Notes under the pieces: generated by a model
Told to the model about the DNA's origin: nothing
What the model saw: only the letters and a program-made list of their open reading frames with translations
The model's database searches: none
Assembly (NCBI GenBank): GCA_963556195.1
Contig: OY744528.1
Coordinates: 57,229,650 to 57,293,649 of the forward strand
Source of the DNA: Sepiola atlantica
Taxonomy: Eukaryota; Mollusca; Cephalopoda; Sepiida; Sepiolidae
Length of the DNA: 64,000 nt
Direction: 5' to 3'
Part shown: positions 16,901 to 31,218 of the stretch, piece after piece
Numbering within the stretch: position 1 is the stretch's first letter
Layout of the letters: every line of letters starts with the position of its first letter
Translations under genes and position numbers: made by a program

Positions 16901-19900
16901 GATAATGAATTCCTATCTTAAAACAATACTATTCAACATGACGATAATGAATTCCTATCTCAAAACAATACTATTCAACATGACGATAATGAATTCCTAT
17001 CTCAAAACAATACTATTCAGCATGACGATAATGAATTCCTATCTCAAAACAATACTATTCAACATGACGATAATGAATTCCTATCTCAAAACAATACTAT
17101 TCAACATGACGATAATGAATTCCTATCTCAAACAATACTATTCAACATGACGATAATGAATTCCTATCTCAAAACAATACTATTCAACATGACGATAATG
17201 AATTCCTATCTCAAAACAATACTATTCAACATGACGATAATGAATTCCTATCTCAAAACAATACTATTCAACATGACGATAATGAATTACTGTTTCAAAA
17301 CAATACTATTCAACATGACGATAATGAATTCCTATCTCAAAACAATACTATTCAACATGACGATAATGAATTCCTATCTCAAAACAATACTATTCAACAT
17401 GACGATAATGAATTCCTATCTCAAAACAATACTATTCAACATTACGATAATGAATTACTATTTCAAAACAATACTATTCAACATGACGATAATGAATTCC
17501 TATCTGAAAACAATACTATTCAACATGATGATAATGAATTCCTATCTCAAAACAATACTATTCAACATGACGATAATGAATTCCTATCTCAAAACAATAC
17601 TATTCAACATGACGATAATGAATTCCTATCTCAAAACAATACTATTCAACATGACAATAATGAATTCCTATCTCAAAACAATACTATTCAACATGACGAT
17701 AATGAATTCCTATCTCAAAACAATACTATTCAACATGACAATAATGAATTCCTATCTCAAAACAATACTATTCAACATGACGATAATGAATTCCTATCTC
17801 AAAACAATACTATTCAACATGACGATAATGAATTCCTATCTCAAAACAATACTATTCAACATGACGATAATGAATACCTATCTCAAAACAATACTATTCA
17901 ACATGACAATAATGAATTCCTATCTCAAAACAATACTATTCAGCATGACGATAATGAATTCCTATCTTAAAACAATACTATTCAACATGACGATAATGAA
18001 TTCCTATCTCAAAACAATACTATTCAACATGACGATAATGAATTCCTATCTCAAAACAATACTATTCAACATGACGATAATGAATTCCTATCTCAAAACA
18101 ATACTATTCAACATGATGATAATGAATTCCTATCTCAAAACAATACTATTCAACATGACGATAATGAATTCCTATCTCAAAACAATACTATTCAACATGA
18201 CAATAATGAATTCCTATCTCAAAACAATACTATTTAACATGACGATAATGAATTCCTATCTCAAAACAATACTATTCAACATGACGATAATGAATTCCTA
18301 TCTCAAAACAATACTATTCAACATGACGATAATGAATTCCTATCTCAAAACAATACTATTCAACATGACGATAATGAATTCCTATCTCAAAACAATACTA
18401 TTCAACATGACGATAATGAATTACTATTTCAAAACAATACTATTCAACATGACGATAATGAATTCCTATCTCAAAACAATACTATTCAACATGACGATAA
18501 TGAATTCCTATCTCAAAACAATACTATTCAACATGATGATAATGAATTACTATTTCAAAACAATACTATTCAACATGACGATAATGAATTACTATTTCAA
18601 AACAATACTATTAAACATCACGATAATGAATTCCTATCTCAAAATAATACTATTCAACATGACGATAATGAATTACTATTTCAAAACAATACTATTCAAC
18701 ATGACGATAATGAATTCCTATCTCAAAACAATACTATTCAACATGACGATAATGAATTCCTATCTCAAAATAATACTATTCAACATGACGATAATGAATT
18801 CCTATCTCAAAGCAATACTATTCAACATGACGATAATGAATTCCTATCTACAAAACAATACTATTCAACATGACGATAATGAATTCCTATCTCAAAACAA
18901 TACTATTCAACATGACGATAATGAATTCCTATCTCAAAACAATACTATTCAGCATGACGATAATGAATTTCTATCTCAAAACAATACTATTCAACATGAC
19001 GATAATGAATTCCTATCTCAAAACAATACTATTCAACATGACGATAATGAATTCCTATCTCAAACAATACTATTCAACATGACGATAATGAATTCCTATC
19101 TCAAAACAATACTATTCAACATGACGATAATGAATTCCTATCTCAAAACAATACTATTTAACATGACGATAATGAATTCCTATCTCAAAACAATACTATT
19201 CAACATGACAATAATGAATTCCTATCTCAAAACAATACTATTCAGCATGACGATAATGAATTCCTATCTTAAAACAATACTATTCAACATGACGATAATG
19301 AATTCCTATCTCAAAACAATACTATTCAACATGACGATAATGAATTCCTATCTCAAAACAATACTATTCAACATGACGATAATGAATTCCTATCTGAAAA
19401 CAATACTATTCAACATGACGATAATGAATTCCTATCTCAAAACAATACTATTCAACATGACGATAATGAATTCCTATCTCAAAACAATACTATTCAACAT
19501 GACAATAATGAATTCCTATCTCAAAACAATACTATTCAACATGACGATAATGAATTCCTATCTCAAAACAATACTATTCAACATGACGATAATGAATTCC
19601 TATCTCAAAACAATACTATTCAACATGACGATAATGAATTCCTATCTCAAAACAATACTATTCAACATGACGATAATGAATTCCTATGTCAAAACAATAC
19701 TATTCAACATGACAATAATGAATTCCTATCTCAAAACAATACTATTCAACATGACGATAATGAATTCCTATCTTAAAACAATACTATTCAACATGACGAT
19801 AATGAATTCCTATCTCAAAACAATACTATTCAACATGACGATAATGAATTCCTATCTCAAAACAATACTATTCAACATGATGATAATGAATTCCTATCTC

Positions 19901-22900
19901 AAAACAATACTATTCAACATGACGATAATGAATTACTATTTCAAAACAATACTATTCAACATGACGATAATGAATTCCTATCTCAAAACAATACTATTCA
20001 ACATGACGATAATGAATTCCTATCTCAAAACAATACTATTCAACATGACGATAATGAATTCCTATCTCAAAACAATACTATTCAACATTACGATAATGAA
20101 TTACTATTTCAAAACAATACTATTCAACATGACGATAATGAATTCCTATCTCAAAACAATACTATTCAACATGACGATAATGAATTCCTATCTCAAAACA
20201 ATACTATTCAACATGACGATAATGAATTCCTATCTCAAAACAATACTATTCAACATGACGATAATGAATTCCTATCTCAAAACAATACTATTCAACATGA
20301 CAATAATGAATTCCTATCTCAAAACAATACTATTCAACATGACGATAATGAATTCCTATCTCAAAACAATACTATTCAACATGACAATAATGAATTCCTA
20401 TCTCAAAACAATACTATTCAACATGACGATAATGAATTCCTATCTCAAAACAATACTATTCAACATGACGATAATGAATTCCTATCTCAAAACAATACTA
20501 TTTAACATGACGATAATGAATTCCTATCTCAAAACAATACTATTCAACATGACAATAATGAATTCCTATCTCAAAACAATACTATTCAGCATGACGATAA
20601 TGAATTCCTATCTTAAAACAATACTATTCAACATGACGATAATGAATTCCTATCTCAAAACAATACTATTCAACATGACGATAATGAATTCCTATCTCAA
20701 AACAATACTATTCAACATGACGATAATGAATTCCTATCTGAAAACAAAACTATTCAACATGACGATAATGAATTCCTATCTCAAAACAATACTATTCAAC
20801 ATGACGATAATGAATTCCTATCTCAAAACAATACTATTCAACATGACAATAATGAATTCCTATCTCAAAACAATACTATTCAACATGACGATAATGAATT
20901 CCTATCTCAAAACAATACTATTCAACATGACGATAATGAATTCCTATCTCAAAACAATACTATTCAACATGACGATAATGAATTCCTATCTCAAAACAAT
21001 ACTATTCAACATGACGATAATGAATTCCTATGTCAAAACAATACTATTCAACATGACAATAATGAATTCCTATCTCAAAACAATACTATTCAACATGACG
21101 ATAATGAATTCCTATCTTAAAACAATACTATTCAACATGACGATAATGAATTCCTATCTCAAAACAATACTATTCAACATGACGATAATGAATTCCTATC
21201 TCAAAACAATACTATTCAGCATGACGATAATGAATTCCTATCTCAAAACAATACTATTCAACATGACGATAATGAATTCCTATCTCAAAACAATACTATT
21301 CAACATGACGATAATGAATTCCTATCTCAAACAATACTATTCAACATGACGATAATGAATTCCTATCTCAAAACAATACTATTCAACATGACGATAATGA
21401 ATTCCTATCTCAAAACAATACTATTCAACATGACGATAATGAATTCCTATCTCAAAACAATACTATTCAACATGACGATAATGAATTACTATTTCAAAAC
21501 AATACTATTCAACATGACGATAATGAATTCCTATCTCAAAACAATACTATTCAACATGACGATAATGAATTCCTATCTCAAAACAATACTATTCAACATG
21601 ACGATAATGAATTCCTATCTCAAAACAATACTATTCAACATTACGATAATGAATTACTATTTCAAAACAATACTATTCAACATGACGATAATGAATTCCT
21701 ATCTCAAAACAATACTATTCAAAATGATGATAATGAATTCCTATCTCAAAACAATACTATTCAACATGACGATAATGAATTCCTATCTCAAAACAATACT
21801 ATTCAACATGACGATAATGAATTCCTATCTCAAAACAATACTATTCAACATGACAATAATGAATTCCTATCTCAAAACAATACTATTCAACATGACGATA
21901 ATGAATTCCTATCTCAAAACAATACTATTCAACATGACAATAATGAATTCCTATCTCAAAACAATACTATTTAACATGACGATAATGAATTCCTATCTCA
22001 AAACAATACTATTCAACATGACGATAATGAATTCCTATCTCAAAACAATACTATCTAACATGACGATAATGAATTCCTATCTCAAAACAATACTATTCAA
22101 CATGACAATAATGAATTCCTATCTCAAAACAATACTATTCAGCATGACGATAATGAATTCCTATCTTAAAACAATACTATTCAACATGACGATAATGAAT
22201 TCCTATCTCAAAACAATACTATTCAACATGACGATAATGAATTCCTATCTCAAAACAATACTATTCAACATGACGATAATGAATTCCTATCTCAAAACAA
22301 TACTATTCAACATGATGATAATGAATTCCTATCTCAAAACAATACTATTCAACATGACGATAATGAATTCCTATCTCAAAACAATACTATTCAACATGAC
22401 AATAATGAATTCCTATCTCAAAACAATACTATTTAACATGACGATAATGAATTCCTATCTCAAAACAATACTATTCAACATGACGATAATGAATTCCTAT
22501 CTCAAAACAATACTATTCAACATGACGATAATGAATTCCTATCTCAAAACAATACTATTCAACATGACGATAATGAATTCCTATCTCAAAACAATACTAT
22601 TCAACATGACAATAATGAATTCCTATCTCAAAACAATACTATTCAACATGATCATAATGAATTCCTATCTTAAAACAATACTATTCAACATGACGATAAT
22701 GAATTCCTATCTCAAAACAATACTATTCAACATGACGATAATGAATTCCTATCTCAAAACAATACTATTCAACATGACAATAATGAATTCCTATCTCAAA
22801 ACAATACTATTCAACATGACGATAATGAATTCCTATCTCAAAACAATACTATTCAACATGACGATAATGAATTCCTATCTCAAAACAATACTATTCAACA

Positions 22901-24000
22901 TGATGATAATGAATTCCTATCTCAAAACAATACTATTCAACATGACGATAATGAATTCTTATCTTAAAACAATACTATTCAACATGACAATAATGAATTC
23001 CTATCTCAAAACAATACTATTCAACATGACGATAATGAATTCCTATCTTAAAACAATACTATTCAACATGACGATAATGAATTCCTATCTCAAAACAATA
23101 CTATTCAACATGACGATAATGAATTCCTATCTCAAAACAATACTATTCAACATGACGATAATGAATTCCTATCTCAAAACAATACTATTCAACATGACGA
23201 TAATGAATTCCTATCTCAAAACAATACTATTCAACATGACGATAATGAATTCCTATCTCAAAACAATACTATTCAACATGACGATAATGAATTCCTATCT
23301 CAAAACAATACTATTCAACATGACGATAATGAATTCCTATCTCAAAACAATACTATTCAACATGACGATAATGAATTCCTATCTCAAAACAATACTATTC
23401 AACATGACGATAATGAATTCCTATCTCAAAACAATACTATTCAACATGACAATAATGAATTCCTATCTCAAAACAATACTATTCAGCATGACGATAATGA
23501 ATTCCTATCTTAAAACAATACTATTCAACATGACGATAATGAATTCCTATCTCAAAACAATACTATTCAACATGACGATAATGAATTACTATCTCAAAAC
23601 AATACTATTCAACATGACGATAATAAATTCCTATCTCAAAACAATACTATTCAACATGACGATAATGAATTCCTATCTCAAAACAATACTATTCAACATG
23701 ACGATAATGAATTCCTATCTCAAAACAATACTATTCAACATGACAATAATGAATTCCTATCTCAAAACAATACTATTCAACATGATGATAATGAATTCCT
23801 ATCTTAAAACAATACTATTCAACATGACGATAATGAATTCCTATCTCAAAACAATACTATTCAACATGACGATAATGAATTCCTATCTCAAAACAATACT
23901 ATTCAACATGACGATAATGAATTCCTATCTCAAAACAATACTATTCAACATGACAATAATGAATTCCTATCTCAAAACAATACTATTCAACATGACGATA
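4991..24000 (+). repeat. Satellite domain 1: higher-order repeats of 15-27 monomers
   Basis: Blocks restart with the same ordered variants after short monomers at about 4991, 8518, 9650, 17128 and 21328. Each block has three standard monomers, one TTACTATTT monomer, three standard, one CATTACG+TTACTATTT monomer, one standard, then one GATGAT monomer. The restart points at 8539 and 9672 are 1133 bp apart, which is 27 monomers less one base. The CATTACG variant recurs at intervals near 630, 882 and 924 bp (15, 21 and 22 monomers) between about 9.96 and 15.93 kb. The 1932 bp between the 41-bp monomers at about 4991 and 6922 is matched exactly between about 17128 and 19059, so this segment was duplicated as a unit. 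Confidence 0.85.
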
Positions 24001-24099
24001 ATGAATTCCTATCTCAAAACAATACTATTCAACATTACGATAATGAATTACTATTTCAAAACAATACTATTCAACATGACGATAATGAATTCCTATCTC

Positions 24100-27000
24100 A
24101 AAACAATACTATTCAACAGGACGATGATGAATTACTATTTCAAAACAATACTATTCAACATGACGATAATGAATTCCTATCTCAAAACAATACTATTCAA
24201 CATGACGATAATGAATTCCTATCTCAAAACAATACTATTCAACATGACGATAATGAATTCCTATCTCAAAACAATACTATTCAACAGGACGATAATGAAT
24301 TACTATTTCAAAACAATACTATTCAACATGACGATAATGAATTCCTATCTAAAAACAATACTATTCAACATGACGATAATGAATTCCTATCTCAAAACAA
24401 TACTATTCAACATGACGATAATGAATTTCTTATCTCAAAACAATACTATTCAACAGGACGATAATGAATTACTATTTTAAAACAATACTATTCAACATGA
24501 CGATAATGAATTCCTATCTCAAAACAATACTATTCAACATGACGATAATGAATTCCTATCTCAAAACAATACTATTCAACATGACGATAATGAATTCCTA
24601 TCTCAAAACAATACTATTCAACAGGACGATAATGAATTACTATTTCAAAACAATACTATTCAACATGACGATAATGAATTCCTATCTCAAAACAATACTA
24701 TTCAACATGACGATAATGAATTCCTATCTCAAAACAATACTATTCAACATGACGATAATGAATTCCTATCTCAAAACAATACTATTCAACATGACGATAA
24801 TGAATTCCTATCTCAAAACAATACTATTCAACATGACGATAATGAATTCCTATCTCAAAACAATACTATTCAACATGACGATAATGAATTCCTATCTCAA
24901 AACAATACTATTCAACAGGACGATGATGAATTACTATTTCAAAACAATACTATTCAACATGACGATAATGAATTCCTATCTCAAAACAATACTATTCAAC
25001 ATGACGATAATGAATTCCTATCTCAAAACAATACTATTCAACATGACGATAATGAATTCCTATCTCAAAACAATACTATTCAACAGGACGTTAATGAATT
25101 ACTATTTCAAAACAATACTATTCAACATGACGATAATGAATTCCTATCTCAAAACAATACTATTCAACATGACGATAATGAATTCCTATCTCAAAACAAT
25201 ACTATTCAACATGACGATAATAAATTCCTATCTCAAAACAATACTATTCAACAGGACGATACTGAATTACTATTTCAAAACAATACTATTCAACATGACG
25301 ATAATGAATTCCTATCTCACAACAATACTATTCAACATGACGATAATGAATTCCTATCTCAAAACAATACTATTCAACATGACGATAATGAATTCCTATC
25401 TCAAAACAATACTATTCAACATGACGATAATGAATTCCTATCTCAAAACAATACTATTCAACATGACGATAATGAATTCCTATCTCAAAACAATACTATT
25501 CAACATGACGATAATGAATTCCTATCTCAAAACAATACTATTCAACAGGACGATTATGAATTTCTATTTCAAAACAATACTATTCAACATGACGATAATG
25601 AATTCCTATCTCAAAACAATACTATTCAACATGACGATAATGAATTCCTATCTCAAAACAATACTATTCAACAGGACGATAATGAATTCCTATCTCAAAA
25701 CAATACTATTCAACATGACGATAATGAATTCCTATCTCAAAACAATACTATTCAACATGACGATAATGAATTCCTATCTCAAAACAATACTATTCAACAT
25801 GACGATAATGAATTCCTATCTCAAAACAATACTATTCAACATGACGATAATGAATTCCTATCTCAAAACAATACTATTCAACAGGACGATTATGAATTTC
25901 TATTTCAAAACAATACTATTCAACATGACGATTATGAATTTCTATTTCAAAACAATACTATTCAACATGACGATAATGAATTCCTATCTCAAAACAATAC
26001 TATTCAACAGGACGATAATGAATTCCTATCTCAAAACAATACTATTCAACATGACGATAATGAATTCCTATCTCAAAACAATACTATTCAACATGACGAT
26101 AATGAATTCCTATCTCAAAACAATACTATTCAACAGGACGATAATGAATTACTATTTCAAAACAATACTATTCAACATGACGATAATGAATTCCTATCTC
26201 AAAACAATACTATTCAACATGACGATAATGAATTCCTATCTCAAAACAATACTATTCAACATGACGATAATGAATTCCTATCTCAAAACAATACTATTCA
26301 ACAGGACGATAATGAATTACTATTTCAAAACAATACTATTCAACATGACGATAATGAATTCCTATCTCAAAACAATACTATTCAACATGACGATAATGAA
26401 TTCCTATCTCAAAACAATACTATTCAACATGACGATAATGAATTCCTATCTCAAAACAATACTATTCAACAGGACGATAATGAATTACTATTTCAAAACA
26501 ATACTATTCAACATGACGATAATGAATTCCTATCTCAAAACAATACTATTCAACATGACGATAATGAATTCCTATCTCAAAACAATACTATTCAACATGA
26601 CGATAATGAATTCCTATCTCAAAACAATACTATTCAACAGGACGATAATGAATTACTATTTCAAAACAATACTATTCAACATGACGATAATGAATTCCTA
26701 TCTCAAAACAATACTATTCAACATGACGATAATGAATTCCTATCTCAAAACAATACTATTCAACATGACGATAATGAATTCCTATCTCAAAACAACACTA
26801 TTCAACATGACGATAATAAATACCTATCTCAAAACAATACTATTCAACATGACGATAATGAATTCCTATCTCAAAACAATACTATTCAACATGACGATAA
26901 TGAATTCCTATCTCAAAACAATACTATTCAACAGGACGATGATGAATTACTATTTCAAAACAATACTATTCAACATGACGATAATGAATTCCTATCTCAA

Positions 27001-28790
27001 AACAATACTATTCAACATGACGATAATGAATTCCTATCTCAAAACAATACTATTCAACATGACGATAATGAATTCCTATCTCAAAACAATACTATTCAAC
27101 AGGACGTTAATGAATTACTATTTCAAAACAATACTATTCAACATGACGATAATGAATTCCTATCTCAAAACAATACTATTCAACATGACGATAATGAATT
27201 CCTATCTCAAAACAATACTATTCAACATGACGATAATGAATTCTTATCTTAAAACAATACTATTCAACATGACAATAATGAATTCCTATCTCAAAACAAT
27301 ACTATTCTACATGACGATAATGAATTCCTATCTCAAAACAATACTATTCAACATGACGATAATGAATTCCTATCTCAAAACAATACTATTCAACAGGACG
27401 TTAATGAATTACTATTTCAAAACAATACTATTCAACATGACGATAATGAATTCCTATCTCAAAACAATACTATTCAACATGACGATAATGAATTCCTATC
27501 TCAAAACAATACTATTCAACAGGACGATAATGAATTACTATTTCAAAACAATACTATTCAACATGACGATAATGAATTCCTATCTCAAAACAATAGTATT
27601 CAACATGACGATAATGAATTCCTATCTCAAAACAATACTATTCAACATGACGATAATGAATTCCTATCTCAAAACAATACTATTCAACAGGACGATAATG
27701 AATTACTATTTCAAAACAATACTATTCAACATGACGATAATGAATTCCTATCTCAAAACAATACTATTCAACATGACGATAATGAATTCCTATCTCAAAA
27801 CAATACTATTCAACATGACGATAATGAATTCCTATCTCACAACAATACTATTCAACATGACGATAATGAATTCCTATCTCAAAACAATACTATTCAACAT
27901 GACGATAATGAATTCCTATCTCAAAACAATACTATTCAACATGACGATAATGAATTCCTATCTCAAAACAATACTATTCAACATGACGATAATGAATTCC
28001 TATCTCAAAACAATACTATTCAACATGACGATAATGAATTCCTATCTCAAAACAATACTATTCAACATGACGATAATGAATTACTATTTCAAAACAATAC
28101 TATTCAACATGACGATAATGAATTCCTTTCTCAAAACAATACTATTCAACATGACGATAATGAATTCCTATCTCAAAACAATACTATTCAACATGACGAT
28201 AATGAATTCCTATCTCAAAACAATACTATTCAACATTACGATAATGAATTACTATTTCAAAACAATACTATTCAACATGACGATAATGAATTCCTATCTC
28301 AAAACAATACTATTCAACAGGACGATAATGAATTACTATTTCAAAACAATACTATTCAACATGACGATAATGAATTCCTATCTCAAAACAATACTATTCA
28401 ACATGACGATAATGAATTCCTATCTCAAAACAATACTATTCAACATGATGATAATGAATTCTTATCTCAAAACAATACTATTCAACATGACGATAATGAA
28501 TTCTTATCTTAAAACAATACTATTCAACATGACAATAATGAATTTCTATCTCAAAACAATACTATTCAACATGACGATAATGAATTCCTATCTTAAAACA
28601 ATACTATTCAACATGACGATAATGAATTCCTATCTCAAAACAATACTATTAAACATGACGATAATGAATTCCTATCTCAAAACAATACTATTCAACATGA
28701 TGATAATGAATTCCTATCTCAAAACAATACTATTCAACATGACGATAATGAATTCCTATCTCAAAACAATACTATTCAACATGACGATAA
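24100..28790 (+). repeat. Satellite domain 2: CAGGACG-variant higher-order repeats
   Basis: Here the commonest marked monomer has CAACAGGACG in place of CAACATGACG together with TTACTATTT (peptide unit NRTIMNYYFK). It recurs mostly every four monomers (168 bp, for example near 26131, 26299, 26467 and 26635), with some 7-monomer gaps. This variant is absent from 5-24 kb but also appears near 1315, 1400 and 1525, so the domain seems related to the left edge of the array. Confidence 0.85.
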
Positions 28791-31008
28791 TGAATTCCTA
28801 TCTCAAACAATACTATTCAACATGACAATAATGAATTCCTATCTCAAAACAATACTATTCAACATGACGATAATGAATTCCTATCTCAAAACACTACTAT
28901 TCAGCATGACGATAATGAATTCCTATCTTAAAACAATACTATTCAACATGACGATAATGAATTCCTATCTCAAAACAATACTATTCAACATGACGATAAT
29001 GAATTACTATCTCAAAACAATACTATTCAACATGACGATAATGAATTCCTATCTCAAAACAATACTATTCAACATGATGATAATGAATTCCTATCTCAAA
29101 ACAATACTATTCAACATGACGATAATGAATTCCTATCTCAAAACAATACTATTCAACATGACGATAATGAATTCCTATCTCAAAACAATACTATTCAACA
29201 TGACGATAATGAATTCCTATCTCAAAAAATACTATTCAACATGACGATAATGAATTCCTATCTCAAAACAATACTATTCAACATGACGATAATGAATTCC
29301 TATCTCAAAACAATACTATTCAACATGACGATAATGAATTCCTATCTCAAAACAATACTATTCAACATGACAATAATGAATTCCTATCTCAAAACAATAC
29401 TATTCAACATGACGATAATGAATTCCTATCTCAAAACAATACTATTCAACAGGACGATAATGAATTACTATTTCAAAACAATACTATTCAACATGACGAT
29501 AATGAATTCCTATCTCAAAACAATACTATTCAACATGACGATAATGAATTCCTATCTCAAAACAATACTATTCAACATGACGATAATGAATTCCTATCTC
29601 AAAACAATACTATTCAACATGACGATAATGAATTCCTATCTTAAAACAATACTGTTCAACATGACGATAATGAATTCCTATCTCAAAACAATACTATTCA
29701 ACATGACGATAATGAATTCCTATCTCAAAACAATACTATTCAACATGACGATAATGAATTCCTATCTCAAAACAATACTATTCAACATGACGATAATGAA
29801 TTCCTATCTCAAAACAATACTATTCAACATGACGATAATGAATTACTATTTCAAAACAATACTATTCAACATGACGATAATGAATTCTTATTTCAAAACA
29901 ATACTATTCAACATGACGATAATGAATTCCTATCTCAAAACAATACTATTCAACATGACGATAATGAATTCCTACTTCAAAACAATACTATTCAACATGA
30001 CGATAATGAATTACTATTTCAAAACAATACTATTCAACATGACGATAATGAATTCCTATCTCAAAACAATACTATTCAACATGACGATAATGAATTCCTA
30101 TCTCAAAACAATACTATTCAACATGACGATAATGAATTCCTATCCTAAAACAATACTATTTAACATGACGATAATGAATTCCTATCTCAAAGCAATACTA
30201 TTCAACATGACGATAATGAATTACTATTTCAAAACAATACTATTCAACATGACGATAATGAATTCCTATCTCAAAACAATACTATTCAACATGACGATAA
30301 TGAATTCCTATCTCAAAACAATACTATTCAACATGACGATAATGAATTACTATTTCAAAACAATACTATTCAACATGACGATAATGAATTCCTATCTCAA
30401 AACAATACTATTCAACATGACGATAATGAATTACTATTTCAAAACAATACTATTCAACATGACGATAATGAATTCCTATCTCAAAACAATACTATTCAAC
30501 ATGACGATAATGAATTCCTATCTCAAAACAATACTATTCAACATTACGATAATGAATTACTATTTCAAAACAATACTATTCAACATGACGATAATGAATT
30601 CCTATCTCAAAACAATACTATTCAACATGACGATAATGAATTCCTATCTCAAAACAATACTATTCTACATGACGATAATGAATTCCTATCTCAAAGCAAT
30701 ACTATTCAACATGACGATAATGAATTACTATTTCAAAACAATACTATTCAACATGACAATAATGAATTCCTATCTCAAAACAATACTATTCAACATGACG
30801 ATAATGAATTCCTATCTCAAAAAATACTATTCAACATGACGATAATGAATTCCTATCTCAAAACAATACTATTCAACATGACGATAATGAATTCCTATCT
30901 CAAAACAATACTATTCAACATGACGATAATGAATTCCTATCTCAAAACAATACTATTCAACATGACGATAATGAATTCCTATCTCAAAACAATACTATTC
31001 AACATGAC

Positions 31009-31164
31009 TGTGATGTTTTATTTTACTTGTTAGTCATAAGTAACGAACGATAACACAAGGTATAGATTTACCATGTTTATTGTTTCAGCCATATAGGAGA
31101 ACTACACCGATATTAATACAAGGGGGAGAGAACTCTTATTAATTGAAGAGTTCATCATGTCACA
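31009..31164 (-). repeat. 3' LTR of the intact Ty3/Gypsy element
   Basis: 156 bp, starting TGTGATG and ending GTCACA as written on the plus strand, so it has short inverted ends (TGTGA/TCACA). On the element's strand it contains AATAAA (plus-strand TTTATT at 31076-31081), a likely polyadenylation signal. Confidence 0.95.
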
Positions 31165-31175
31165 TCCCTCTTCTC
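31165..31175 (-). other. Polypurine tract
   Basis: On the minus strand this reads GAGAAGAGGGA and directly abuts the 3' LTR, the expected place for the primer of plus-strand DNA synthesis. Confidence 0.8.
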
Positions 31176-31218
31176 AGATAGATGTTTTCGATTTGTATTG
31201 ATTTATTTATTTTGTCTT

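Larger units (their letters stand above)
977..31008 (+). repeat. 42-bp satellite array, main block (~715 monomers)
   Basis: A head-to-tail array of a 42-bp monomer starting CAACATGACGATAATG, followed by the EcoRI-type site GAATTC and ending in CAATACTATT. All monomers have the same orientation, and I saw no inversion. Because 42 is divisible by three, two forward frames stay open over long stretches, giving the peptide units MTIMNSYLKTILFN and QHDDNEFLSQNNTI; the third forward frame and the reverse frames contain stops. Most monomers are identical or differ at a few recurrent positions: GAC(A/G)AT, GATGAT, CATTACG, CAGGACG, TTACTATTT, TCTT, TCTG, CAGCATG and TATGTC. Recurrent variants and phase-shifting 41-bp monomers repeat in the same order at several places, which reveals higher-order repeats. 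The long open frames are a by-product of the period and are not annotated as genes. Confidence 0.98.

Noticed and set aside
977..31008. Assembly artefact as the explanation of the whole array
   Set aside because: Ordered variants, short monomers and a precisely bounded retrotransposon insertion with target duplication argue for a real array. The exact copy number cannot be confirmed without reads.
951..31033. Long open reading frames (up to about 1550 codons) across the satellite as giant repeat proteins
   Set aside because: The 42-bp period is divisible by three and two forward frames lack stops in the consensus, so long frames arise automatically. Frame is broken repeatedly by 41- and 43-bp monomers, and no unique domain is attached.
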